Of a stretch of DNA of 11,094 nt, positions 1 to 6,318 are shown piece by piece; the first letter of the stretch is position 1; each line of letters begins with the position of its first letter. The stretch spans positions 1 to 11,094 of the forward strand of contig JAGLRU010000105.1 of the NCBI GenBank assembly GCA_023136145.1, given 5' to 3'. This stretch comes from Alphaproteobacteria bacterium (GTDB lineage Bacteria > Pseudomonadota > Alphaproteobacteria > Micavibrionales > UBA2020). Both the position numbers and the translations under genes were made by a program. The notes beneath the pieces were generated by a model. It was not told the origin of the DNA. It ran no database searches and saw only the letters and a list, made by a program, of their open reading frames with translations.

Positions 1-463
1 CAGAAAATCTGCGGAAAAAGGTAAGGAATTGCTACTGCGGAAAAAACATGCGTTAACAAAACAACATAGAGAAACCCGACAAGCATTAACCAAAGAACAA
101 GAAAACCGTCAACAAAAAGAAACTATCCGGCGCATGGAGCGGTTGCCAAAAGGACTTGGCGGTTTGTGGGCGCGTGTAACAGGGAAATATTCAAGCATTC
201 ACAAGAATAATGAGCAAGAAGCAAAGCTTTGTCTCCAGAGTGATTGTTTTGAGAAACAAGCCCTGATAAACCACCAGTTATCTGAACGGCAAAATTTGCA
301 AACACATATTTGCGCATTTAAGGAAAACTATGATCTTCAAATGCAAGACCTACGCCGTGATATTGCCCGTTACATAAATATGGATGGCACTTTACCACCA
401 CCCCGCCACCAGCCGGAGCAAGAACAACACTGGCAATGGGATCATTCCGAGCCGGAGATGTGA
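1..463 (+). CDS. C-terminal part of a relaxase-like mobilization protein (5' end outside window)
   Basis: The frame is open from base 2 to the TGA at 461-463 with no stop upstream, so this is the tail of a longer gene; an apparent TTG start at 29 is probably internal. The visible ~154 residues are highly charged and helical, rich in K, R, E and Q, with a short ordered segment around LPKGLGGLWARVTGKY followed by a coiled-coil-like region ending in LRRDIARYINM. This pattern resembles the C-terminal tails of MobA/TraA-type relaxases on alphaproteobacterial plasmids. The catalytic relaxase domain (Tyr and three-His motif) is not in the window, so the assignment rests on resemblance only. The adjacent parDE pair and ardA fit a mobilizable element. 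It could instead be another long coiled-coil mobilization protein. Confidence 0.55.
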   Translation, partial: RKSAEKGKELLLRKKHALTKQHRETRQALTKEQENRQQKETIRRMERLPKGLGGLWARVTGKYSSIHKNNEQEAKLCLQSDCFEKQALINHQLSERQNLQTHICAFKENYDLQMQDLRRDIARYINMDGTLPPPRHQPEQEQHWQWDHSEPEM

Positions 464-499
464 TTTTGCAAATTCTATAGCTTTTTCCTGTAAAACAAG

Positions 500-533
500 G
501 TATGATAATAATCATACTATTGTCATACGATAG
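500..533 (+). promoter_or_regulatory. Operator-like half-site array upstream of parDE
   Basis: A perfect inverted repeat lies at 500-517 (GTATGAT, 4-bp spacer, ATCATAC). A third half-site, GTCATAC, is at 522-528 within the weaker palindrome 517-533 (CTAT...ATAG). The three half-sites start at 500, 511 and 522, one per 11 bp, so they lie on one face of the helix. This is how ribbon-helix-helix antitoxins usually bind cooperatively to autorepress their operon. The AT-rich array also contains -10-like hexamers (TATGAT at 501-506, TACGAT at 526-531), which would let bound ParD block RNA polymerase. Which hexamer is used cannot be told from sequence. Confidence 0.55.
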
Positions 534-553
534 TTTTGTGAAAGGAATACATA

Positions 554-811
554 ATGGTGATGACACGTAAAACGATTACAATCCCCGATGCAATGGATGG
601 ATGGGTGAAAACCCAGATTGAAAGTGGTCGCTATGGGAATGATAGTGAATATTTCCGGGATTTAATACGCCGTGATCAGGATAAAAAACTTGCGGAAAAG
701 GAATTGCTTTCTTTGATTGAAGACGGCCTGAACAGCGGTATTAGTAAAAAATCCATCCCTGATATTATGCAACGCGTAGAAGATAGATTGAAGCAGGATG
801 GAAAAATATAA
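554..811 (+). CDS. parD: ParD-type antitoxin (ribbon-helix-helix)
   Basis: An 85-aa antitoxin of the ParD/CopG-like ribbon-helix-helix family, expected to bind and neutralise the ParE toxin encoded just downstream and to repress its own operon. The N-terminal strand MTRKTITIPDAM, followed by WVKTQIESGRYGNDSEYFRDLIRRD, is the classic ParD RHH fold (about residues 3-45). The remaining C-terminal half is the charged toxin-binding tail. The ATG at 554 has AAAGGA at 541-546 seven bases upstream; an ATG at 560 would remove only two residues. The stop overlaps the parE start by 14 nt, so translation is coupled. The family call is firm; DNA binding to the array at 500-533 is inferred. Confidence 0.9.
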   Translation: MVMTRKTITIPDAMDGWVKTQIESGRYGNDSEYFRDLIRRDQDKKLAEKELLSLIEDGLNSGISKKSIPDIMQRVEDRLKQDGKI

Positions 812-1088
812 ACTCACCAATAAAGCCGAAAATGAAATTGACGGTATTTACGAATATTCTATTTTGAATTTTGGCTTAAACACTGCACAAGATTATGTTT
901 CCGGCCTGCATGATTGCTTTATTATTCTGGCAGACAATCAAAGCTGGGGAAGCAATTACGGATTTATAAAACCGGGGCTGTTACGCTATGAATACCGGTC
1001 ACATTCTGTTTACTATCAAAATACGGAATACGGCATTTTGATTGTGCGCGTGCTTGGCAATAAACAAGACCCTGCACAACATATGTGA
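798..1088 (+). CDS. parE: ParE-type toxin (RelE/ParE superfamily)
   Basis: A 96-aa toxin of the RelE/ParE fold. Characterised ParE proteins poison DNA gyrase, which stabilises plasmids by post-segregational killing. Family features are all present: an N-terminal LTNKAENEIDGIYEYSI helix, the W/F-G-x-x-x-A helix (NFGLNTAQDYV), a central LAD motif followed by a G-rich turn, then LRYEYRSHSVYYQ and the terminal strand ILIVRVLGNKQDPAQHM ending in the usual DPxxH-hydrophobic signature. The length is normal and there is no frame disruption. The ATG at 798 lies inside the 3' end of parD. The gyrase target is known for the family, not shown here. The gene ends in TGA, showing that TGA is a normal stop in this DNA. 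Confidence 0.9.
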   Translation: MEKYKLTNKAENEIDGIYEYSILNFGLNTAQDYVSGLHDCFIILADNQSWGSNYGFIKPGLLRYEYRSHSVYYQNTEYGILIVRVLGNKQDPAQHM

Positions 1089-1111
1089 TTTTTGAAAATT
1101 AAGGTTGTTCA

Positions 1112-1141
1112 CCTCGATTGATTAAACCGAGGCGAGCTTTT
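1112..1141. terminator. Possible hairpin between convergent parE and ardA
   Basis: CCTCG at 1112-1116 pairs with CGAGG at 1128-1132, and two further A-T pairs close inside one mismatch. A short T-run (TTTT, 1138-1141) follows on the plus strand after CGAGC. It sits in the 65-bp gap between the two convergent genes, where a shared terminator is expected. The T-run is not directly at the stem, so this is a weak intrinsic terminator candidate. Confidence 0.3.
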
Positions 1142-1153
1142 GGGCTAAAGCAT

Positions 1154-1735
1154 TTACGAACACCTGTAGATATAATTTGTATCATTTAGGCGGATTTCAC
1201 TGTAATCCATACCAAGATCACGAGCGATGGCATCATAATCGAGGTAGAACCGGATATTTTCAGGGATTTCACCAAACAGACCTTCTTCGATAAATTGCTC
1301 TGCCAGATCGCGCAAGGAGTCTAATTCATAAAGCTCAATGTCAAAATCATCTGGATCATCTGGATCATCTTTGCGTGGATCAAAGCTGTAACCTGCTTCG
1401 CCAACAGCGATGATAACTTTGATTTTCTGATCTTCATTCCACTCCTCGCAAGCGGTGAAAAAAGCGTCGAAGTTTCCTTGGTGAATGTCCAGTGCTTTGA
1501 AGAGAGCACAATCAAGATCATCACCATCTATAAACTGGATTTCAAATTCTTCTACCGGTGCGCCGTAATCATTGCGAAGTGTAGAGGATTTTTGCTGATA
1601 TTCTTCAAAGTTGTGAAAGTAAAATCCGTTTGCTGAAATATCATAGGGCTGTGCGTGAAGAAGTATTTCAGATTTCTCGGAAGCTTTGCAAAGTGGCTGA
1701 GTGTAAGTGTTTGTGGTGTGTGTTTCTTTTTCCAT
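1154..1735 (-). CDS. ardA: ArdA-type antirestriction protein
   Basis: A 193-aa, strongly acidic protein of the ArdA family. Characterised ArdA dimers mimic bent B-form DNA and occupy type I restriction-modification enzymes, protecting incoming plasmid DNA. Recognisable segments are LLHAQPYDISANGFYF (residues 25-40), VEEFEIQFIDGDDLDCALFKA (61-81), VIIAVGEAGYSFD (107-119), LRDLAEQFIEEGLFGEIPE (141-159) and YLDYDAIARDLGMDYSE (164-180), ending YIYRCS. This resembles the alphaproteobacterial variant, whose N-terminus differs from the Tn916/ColIb proteins. A GGAG box lies about seven bases before the ATG at 1735-1733. A D-D-P repeat at about residues 123-130 adds extra negative charge. The gene is convergent with parE. 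Which restriction systems it inhibits is unknown. Confidence 0.85.
   Translation of the reverse strand: MEKETHTTNTYTQPLCKASEKSEILLHAQPYDISANGFYFHNFEEYQQKSSTLRNDYGAPVEEFEIQFIDGDDLDCALFKALDIHQGNFDAFFTACEEWNEDQKIKVIIAVGEAGYSFDPRKDDPDDPDDFDIELYELDSLRDLAEQFIEEGLFGEIPENIRFYLDYDAIARDLGMDYSEIRLNDTNYIYRCS
1347..1371 (-). repeat. 9-bp tandem repeat inside ardA
   Basis: ATCATCTGG occurs at 1347-1355 and 1356-1364, followed by a partial third copy at 1365-1371. On the coding strand it encodes a DDP-DDP-DD run in the acidic linker before the C-terminal part of ArdA. Nine-base units keep the frame, so slippage would change the number of acidic residues without breaking the protein. Confidence 0.7.
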
Positions 1736-1788
1736 GATGTGCTCCGTTTTTTGGGTTGTTATCGAACGCCAAAACTTCGGACGGGGGA

Positions 1789-1923
1789 TTAAGATGTTAA
1801 AGCATGGTCAACACGGATACTTGGAGCGGGCAGCGCCATTGCGCTAATATCGCCCTCGGCTATAAAGGCGGTCAATAACGGTAACAGCGCAAAAAAACGG
1901 TTAGTGCATATAGGTGGAATATA
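1789..1923 (-). other. Possible 44-codon ORF or gene remnant upstream of ardA
   Basis: Between an in-frame TGA (1926-1924) and a TAA (1791-1789) the minus strand is open for 44 codons and reads like protein: a hydrophobic stretch FFALLPLLTAFIAEGD followed by an Ala/Pro-rich ALPAPSIRVDHALTS tail. No good ATG precedes it; the only ATG lies two-thirds of the way along and a TTG lies in the middle. It could be the 3' end of a decayed gene, a leader peptide, or chance. It is about 50 bp upstream of ardA on the same strand. The same DNA holds the hairpin AGCGC-CATT-GCGCT (1832-1845). Apart from this and the -10 box at 1988, the 353-bp gap from 1736 to 2088 shows nothing I recognise. Confidence 0.25.
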
Positions 1924-1987
1924 TCACTGCAATTACTACATTCTTGACGTGTAAGGTCTTTTAGAAAAAAGAAAAGGCATTCTGTCC

Positions 1988-1993
1988 TATAAT
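1988..1993 (+). promoter_or_regulatory. -10-like box upstream of the HTH/ATPase operon
   Basis: A consensus TATAAT lies about 95 bp before the start of the HTH gene in an AT-rich stretch. The matching -35 position (about 1965-1970) is only A-rich, so the promoter would depend on an activator or be weak. A good -35 hexamer (TTGACG, 1944-1949) is too far from this box to pair with it. Confidence 0.35.
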
Positions 1994-2088
1994 CACAGTC
2001 ATTTATTTCAAAAACATTTTTATTACTTGAAGAATTCTTTATATCCCTCTATTTTCTCATAAGGAAGATTACAAGTTTGAGGATAGAA

Positions 2089-2271
2089 ATGCAGAATCCA
2101 GAGATGATGACGATCCGTGAACTCGGTGTATATCTAAAAATTCCGGAAAAAACGCTTTATCGCCTTGCAGCGGAAGGAAAAGTCCACGGATTTAAAGTCG
2201 GTGCTTCATGGCGTTTCCGCAAAAGTGAAATTGATAAGTGGATTGTGAAGCAGGAAAAATCAAATAAATAG
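2089..2271 (+). CDS. Small excisionase-type helix-turn-helix DNA-binding protein
   Basis: A protein of about 60 aa that is almost entirely one MerR/excisionase-family winged HTH: MTIRELGVYLKIPEKTLYRLAAEGKVHGFKVGASWRFRKSEIDKWI. The first helices read the operator, and the GFKVGASWRFRKSEID wing-and-helix is the signature of this DNA-binding-domain class. I chose the ATG at 2089 because GAGGA (2079-2083) sits five bases upstream; a TTG at 2077 in the same frame, with AAGGAAG at 2061-2067, would add four residues. It lies 14 nt before the ATPase gene on the same strand, so it probably regulates that operon or gives it DNA specificity. Nothing marks it as a true excisionase, as no integrase or att site is visible nearby. 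Confidence 0.8.
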   Translation: MQNPEMMTIRELGVYLKIPEKTLYRLAAEGKVHGFKVGASWRFRKSEIDKWIVKQEKSNK

Positions 2272-2285
2272 CTGGAGGAAATATA

Positions 2286-4472
2286 TTGGAAACGATTAAA
2301 ATAAACTTTAAGAATTGCTATGGGATACCCTCTCTAGAGGAGAAATTTGACTTTAAAAATAATACCCATCGAGCTTACACAATATATGCTCCAAATGGCG
2401 CAATGAAGACATCCTTCACAAGAGTATTTGAAGATTTGTCTAACGGAAAGAAGCCTAAAGAAGAGCGCTATAATCGCACTACAACATGCGTAGTTGAAGC
2501 AAATGAAACTACAATAGCTCAAGAAACTATATATGTTCTTAAAGCCGAAATGGATATTAGTGCTGATAGCTCCTCAATTACCAATATTCTGGTTGATCCT
2601 AAAAACAAGGCTCGATATGACGAACTACTTGTTGATCTGGACAAATTAAAAATCAAGCTCATTAAAGGGCTTAGCAAATCATCCAGCCTTAAGCAGTCTG
2701 AAATTGAACAAGCTATTTTACGAGATTGGCAAGAAGACGACTTTTCTGCTTGCATTGAAAAAATCAGAGATGTTTCATTTAAAGAAGATTTAAGCCCCTA
2801 TACATACAATACAGTTTTTGACCCCAAGGCTCTTGCCCTTTTAAAAAGCAAAGAATTTATATTGAAAGCAAAAGAATTTAATCAACGCTATCAGAAACTT
2901 TTTGAACAAGCTGGTTCTATTTATAAGAAAGGTGTTTTTAATCCAAGCAAAGCAGAAACATCCTTCAAAACTCTCAACAAGCATGGATTTTTTGCCGGAG
3001 GTCACCGCGTTCATTTAAAAGACGAAGATAGTTCTATAAGCAAAGAAGAGCTAGATGAAAAGCTAAAAGCTATCCATGCTAATATAGATGGCGATACTGA
3101 CCTAAAAAAGATTAAAGATGGTCTTGCAAAAAATGCTCAAACAGACGCATTAGCAGAGCTTATAGAAGAACTGTCCACATTTCAATTTGACTGTTTTTTA
3201 GAAAATTTAAAACCGGAAAATCAAAATCAGTTTCGAAAGGAGTTATGGGCTTTTTATATACAGAATAGCCCAGATGCTGCGGGTTATTTAAAAACTTATG
3301 CAGATAGCAAAGATGAGATTCAGGGTATTGAGAGCGAAGCTGCAAAATCAGCCCCACGATGGGAAAAAGCAATAGAGCTTTTTAATGACCGTTTTGTTGA
3401 TATGCCATTTACTCTCTCAGTCGTAGATCAGGCCAAAACCGTATTGGGAAGAAAAGATAGAGCACAGCTAAAGTTTACATTTACAGATGGCGAGGATACA
3501 GCCGAATATTTGCGTAATGAAGTCAAATCCACTCTAAGCCAAGGTGAAAGACGTGCGCTCTATCTACTCAATTTTATTTTTGATGTAGAAGAAAGAAAAA
3601 TGAATAGCATTGAAACGGTTTTTGTACTGGATGACGTTGCCGATTCATTCGATTACAAAAATAAGCACGCGATTATCCAATATCTACGTGATCTGACGGA
3701 AGTAAATTTCTTTCACCAAATTATCTTAACGCATAACTTCGATTTTTTTCGAGCGCTTTCTCAAGGAAATGGGGGGTTTGTTCACCGCGCACGTTGTCTG
3801 ATGACGAGCAAGGGCAATAATAACATCTCACTTTCTCCTGCAGAGGGAATAAGTAATTATTTTGTAAAGGTATGGAAACCGAAAGTAATAAGCAACAAAT
3901 GCGTATTGTATGCCACCATTTCATTTACTCGTAACATCATTGAGTACACACAGGATTACAATAATAATCCTGATTACCTAAAACTTACGAGTTTATTGCA
4001 TTGGAAGCAGGATACGGATCAAATTACTGTAGGGCAGTATTTGGATATTTATAACAAAACTTTTAATACAACGCATAATACAGACGATACGGATAAATTA
4101 ATAAATGTACTTTATACAGAAGCGCAAAGCATATGCAATCAAACAACTCACACAGGTCTAAATTTGGAAGATAAAGTACTTTTATCTATCTCCACTCGAA
4201 TTAAAGCAGAAAAATTCCTGACAGATGAACTTCGAAATATAAAAAATGACACAAATTACTGGTATCAGGGAACATCAGATCAGTTTAGAGGGCTTTTGGA
4301 GGAATACAAATCACAGGCAAACAATGCGACAGATATACGCATCTTAGAAAAGGTGGGTATAACAGTGAACTCTAACATACATCTCAATTCATTTATGTAT
4401 GAACCCATACTCGATTTAACGATTGATCATCTTATTGCGCTTTACATTGAGGTGTCTGGTTTAAATGCTTAA
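2286..4472 (+). CDS. ABC/SMC-like ATPase (PrrC/RloC type), candidate phage-defence effector
   Basis: A 728-aa split ABC-type ATPase. The P-loop is YAPNGAMKTS (residues 34-43), unusual in having Met before the Lys where GKS/GKT is normal. A helical insertion of roughly 370 residues follows. The ABC signature LSQGE (417-421), Walker B VFVLDD (445-450) with the VADSFD D-loop, and the H-loop Thr482-His483 in LTHNFDFF complete the engine. This layout matches AAA_13-like proteins such as the anticodon nucleases PrrC and RloC. The C-terminal ~210 residues are where an effector would sit, but I see no known nuclease motif. The TTG start at 2286 is supported by GGAGGA (2274-2279) six bases upstream. 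The gene lies in one operon with the HTH gene before it and the small ORF after it. Base composition is AT-rich compared with ardA. Defence function is inferred. Confidence 0.75.
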   Translation: METIKINFKNCYGIPSLEEKFDFKNNTHRAYTIYAPNGAMKTSFTRVFEDLSNGKKPKEERYNRTTTCVVEANETTIAQETIYVLKAEMDISADSSSITNILVDPKNKARYDELLVDLDKLKIKLIKGLSKSSSLKQSEIEQAILRDWQEDDFSACIEKIRDVSFKEDLSPYTYNTVFDPKALALLKSKEFILKAKEFNQRYQKLFEQAGSIYKKGVFNPSKAETSFKTLNKHGFFAGGHRVHLKDEDSSISKEELDEKLKAIHANIDGDTDLKKIKDGLAKNAQTDALAELIEELSTFQFDCFLENLKPENQNQFRKELWAFYIQNSPDAAGYLKTYADSKDEIQGIESEAAKSAPRWEKAIELFNDRFVDMPFTLSVVDQAKTVLGRKDRAQLKFTFTDGEDTAEYLRNEVKSTLSQGERRALYLLNFIFDVEERKMNSIETVFVLDDVADSFDYKNKHAIIQYLRDLTEVNFFHQIILTHNFDFFRALSQGNGGFVHRARCLMTSKGNNNISLSPAEGISNYFVKVWKPKVISNKCVLYATISFTRNIIEYTQDYNNNPDYLKLTSLLHWKQDTDQITVGQYLDIYNKTFNTTHNTDDTDKLINVLYTEAQSICNQTTHTGLNLEDKVLLSISTRIKAEKFLTDELRNIKNDTNYWYQGTSDQFRGLLEEYKSQANNATDIRILEKVGITVNSNIHLNSFMYEPILDLTIDHLIALYIEVSGLNA

Positions 4473-4503
4473 ATTAGTACAGAGAAAGTAGCGTAAGGTG
4501 GGC

Positions 4504-4743
4504 ATGGAAAGTGACATTGTTTATGATGACTGGCACGCAGAAACGCAGACACGATTAGCGAGAAGCAACGTATATACCGCGCAAATGCTATCCATACTAG
4601 AACTTAATGATATTTACCGAAGCGAATATAACCGCTTTGTTAAAGGCGTGTCCTATACTCTGGAATCGGACATCCTAAATTTCGACACGACAGTTACAGC
4701 GCTTAAGGCGTTAGTGGATAGGATTTTACAGACAAAGATATAA
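4504..4743 (+). CDS. Small unknown protein, third gene of the ATPase operon
   Basis: A 79-aa protein starting about 30 nt after the ATPase stop, so probably co-transcribed and perhaps translationally coupled. The ATG at 4504 is preferred because AAGG (4495-4498) lies five bases upstream; a GTG at 4498 would add two residues. I do not recognise the family. It is acidic in the first part (ESDIVYDDWHAE) and looks all-helical, with a hydrophobic, regular C-terminal helix (FDTTVTALKALVDRILQTK). There is no signal peptide or membrane segment. In this position it could be a partner, inhibitor or immunity-type protein for the ATPase, but the sequence does not show which. Confidence 0.6.
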   Translation: MESDIVYDDWHAETQTRLARSNVYTAQMLSILELNDIYRSEYNRFVKGVSYTLESDILNFDTTVTALKALVDRILQTKI

Positions 4744-4786
4744 ATGATGGGAAACAAGCGAGCTGTACACAATTACGAGTGATCAT

Positions 4787-4814
4787 TTGTACTCCAACGG
4801 CAATGTGGTATAAT
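4787..4814 (+). promoter_or_regulatory. Extended -10 promoter for the YiiX-like gene
   Basis: TTGTAC at 4787-4792 as -35, a 16-bp spacer, and a perfect TATAAT at 4809-4814 preceded by TGG (4806-4808), which makes an extended -10 (TGnTATAAT). Transcription would begin near 4821, leaving a leader of about 90 nt before the ATG at 4910. This is the best promoter match in the window and suggests the YiiX-like gene is expressed independently of the ATPase operon. Confidence 0.6.
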
Positions 4815-4824
4815 GCGTTTGCTT

Positions 4825-4846
4825 TCGACCCATAGCGGACGTTTAA
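4825..4846 (+). repeat. 22-bp intergenic repeat, copy 1
   Basis: TCGACCCATAGCGGACGTTT plus two A residues. It matches 9314-9335 at 19 of 22 positions in the same orientation. It lies in the leader of the YiiX-like gene. Together with copy 2 it brackets the YiiX-like and STAND genes. Confidence 0.55.
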
Positions 4847-4909
4847 TTCCCAATAAAATTCATCCTGCTGAAAGATAACATCAATTAGTGCCATGAAGGA
4901 CAAGGTATA

Positions 4910-6178
4910 ATGGCGAAGCGCATAAAAATAGAAAAGCTGCAGCCTGGAGATATTATTCTGACTGCAAGTCATACAAAGGCAGGGAAGACGATTCGTCTGG
5001 CAACAGGTGGTGCTGTGTCGCATGCCATGATTTGTGTACAGCATGGATCCTTTATTGATTCCACCTCTAACGGTGTACAGTCATGGAATTTTCAACGGGA
5101 ATTTTTTGATGATGGGGAAGAAATACTGGCTTTTCGGTTGGTTCGAAATCCATCTGCGACCCAGATCGCAAAAATCATTGATTTCGCCAGATCCCAGATT
5201 GGTACACGCTATTCTGTAGTAGAAGCAGCGCGGTCGGTTTTACCTGGACCGAGGCCTCGTAATAAGCGTCAGTTTTGTTCACGTTTAGTGGCGCGTTCAT
5301 ATGAAAATGCAGGGATAAAATTGGTTGAAGATCAAGATTATTGTACCCCAGAGGATCTTCAACTCAGTCCTTTTCTAGAAGAGTTGACCGATATCACCGA
5401 AATAGTATCTGCAGATGAGCGTTCATTGTGGGAGAATCGGATGGATACTATAAAGATGACGATGGATGCACAAAACGCCATCCTTGACGTTGCGCGAAGT
5501 CTAAGTCCTGTAATCGAAAAATTTGGTGATCTCGACCAGATGCTACAGGAACACCCTGAGTGGGATTCTAAAATTGCAAAAGCGCACCGAGATTCAGGTT
5601 ATCTTGATATATGGCAGCATGAGATGGTCACAAATCCATGGCGATATGATCTTGAATTAATGGAGAACATTACTGACAAAAAAATGCTCCTTGATTTAAG
5701 GGAAGCTTGTATTTCCACCATCAAAGAGGCTTATTCTGGAGGTAGACGTTATGCTGTCAATCTTGCACATTACCAGGAAATGCATAAGCGATCTCAACGA
5801 GAGACCTACTCTTTGTTGATAGGTCTCTACAAAGTATTAGTAAAAAATGATCATCTCTGGCGTGAAACTGCACGGTCATGGCTTCTGAAATATCACCCTG
5901 AAGATGTTAAAAAACATATGGAGCGCATTGAGCCGCATTCGGAGTTGTGGTTTTTCATCGTAGATAGAGTTGAGCCTCAGCTTGGTCAGCTTGCAAGATT
6001 ATCCATTAAGTGCGAGCAATCAGTTGGGGTTTGTTCATCTTGTGGTGATCATCCTATACAGGATTACAGAATAATAAACGCTGACGATGCAATGCCGGGT
6101 GTGCCATCATTACGGCTTTGCAGTGATTGCGTGAATATTCGACGTGGCTTTGGCGAGAGGCTTGATATTATCTCTTAA
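4910..6178 (+). CDS. YiiX-like permuted NlpC/P60 cysteine hydrolase with C-terminal zinc-ribbon-like motif
   Basis: A 422-aa protein. Residues 8-165 look like a circularly permuted NlpC/P60 (YiiX/YebB-like) papain-fold domain: LQPGDIIL opens it, the catalytic His is probably His38 in AVSHAMI with Asp50 (FIDST) as a possible third residue, and the nucleophile is Cys123 in RQFCSRLVARSY. Members of this superfamily cleave peptide, amide or thioester bonds. Residues 170-365 are a helical region I do not recognise. The C-terminus carries CSSCG (375-379) and LCSDC (403-407), a pair of CxxC knuckles likely to bind zinc. No signal peptide or membrane helix is seen, so it should act in the cytoplasm and not on the cell wall. 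AAGGA (4896-4900) precedes the ATG. It has its own promoter and is convergent with the STAND gene. The substrate is unknown; a defence role is inferred from its neighbours. Confidence 0.75.
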   Translation: MAKRIKIEKLQPGDIILTASHTKAGKTIRLATGGAVSHAMICVQHGSFIDSTSNGVQSWNFQREFFDDGEEILAFRLVRNPSATQIAKIIDFARSQIGTRYSVVEAARSVLPGPRPRNKRQFCSRLVARSYENAGIKLVEDQDYCTPEDLQLSPFLEELTDITEIVSADERSLWENRMDTIKMTMDAQNAILDVARSLSPVIEKFGDLDQMLQEHPEWDSKIAKAHRDSGYLDIWQHEMVTNPWRYDLELMENITDKKMLLDLREACISTIKEAYSGGRRYAVNLAHYQEMHKRSQRETYSLLIGLYKVLVKNDHLWRETARSWLLKYHPEDVKKHMERIEPHSELWFFIVDRVEPQLGQLARLSIKCEQSVGVCSSCGDHPIQDYRIINADDAMPGVPSLRLCSDCVNIRRGFGERLDIIS

Positions 6179-6202
6179 GTGTAAAATAAGCATAACTTTC
6201 TA

Positions 6203-6229
6203 CAATGCTAACAAAGCTTTTTTGCATTG
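6203..6229. terminator. Possible hairpin between the convergent YiiX-like and STAND genes
   Basis: CAATGC (6203-6208) and GCATTG (6224-6229) are perfect inverted repeats enclosing a 15-nt AT-rich loop with AAAGCTTT and a run of six T. It sits in the short gap between the converging genes. There is no T-run after the stem on either strand, so it is not a textbook intrinsic terminator. Confidence 0.3.
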
Positions 6230-6258
6230 GCTTGCCACTCATGTTGCCAGCTTATTGA

Positions 6259-6318
6259 CTATCTGCCACCGTGACAGCGTTTATATTTTTGACCCGAACC
6301 ACAAGGACATGGCTCATT
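6259..6318 (-). pseudogene. SEC-C zinc-binding tail cut off from the STAND gene by an in-frame TGA
   Basis: Directly after the TGA at 6321-6319, in the same frame, the minus strand reads NEPCPCGSGQKYKRCHGGR and then TAG (6261-6259). This is a complete SEC-C motif: CxC, GSG, then KRCH as the third and fourth zinc ligands. SEC-C tails usually read VGRNEPCPCGSG; here the ORF reads KVG-stop-NEPCPCGSG, so the stop replaces the usual Arg. One C-to-T change (CGA to TGA, a CpG site) would explain it. The motif is intact, so the change is recent, or the TGA is sometimes read through, or there is a sequencing error. Confidence 0.75.

Noticed and set aside
1944..1949. TTGACG as a -35 box for the HTH operon
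   Set aside because: No -10 hexamer lies 16-18 bp downstream; the TATAAT at 1988 is about 38 bp away.
2089..2271. The small HTH protein as a true phage excisionase
   Set aside because: No integrase or att-like repeat is nearby; the same HTH fold is common in regulators.
4742..4788. AAATGAT...ATCATTT inverted repeat after the small gene as a terminator
   Set aside because: The loop is over 30 nt, the arms are AT-rich and no T-run follows.
4703..5044. 113-codon minus-strand ORF across the YiiX-like promoter and start
   Set aside because: Cys/His-rich random-looking product that opposes a well-supported promoter, SD and conserved N-terminal domain.
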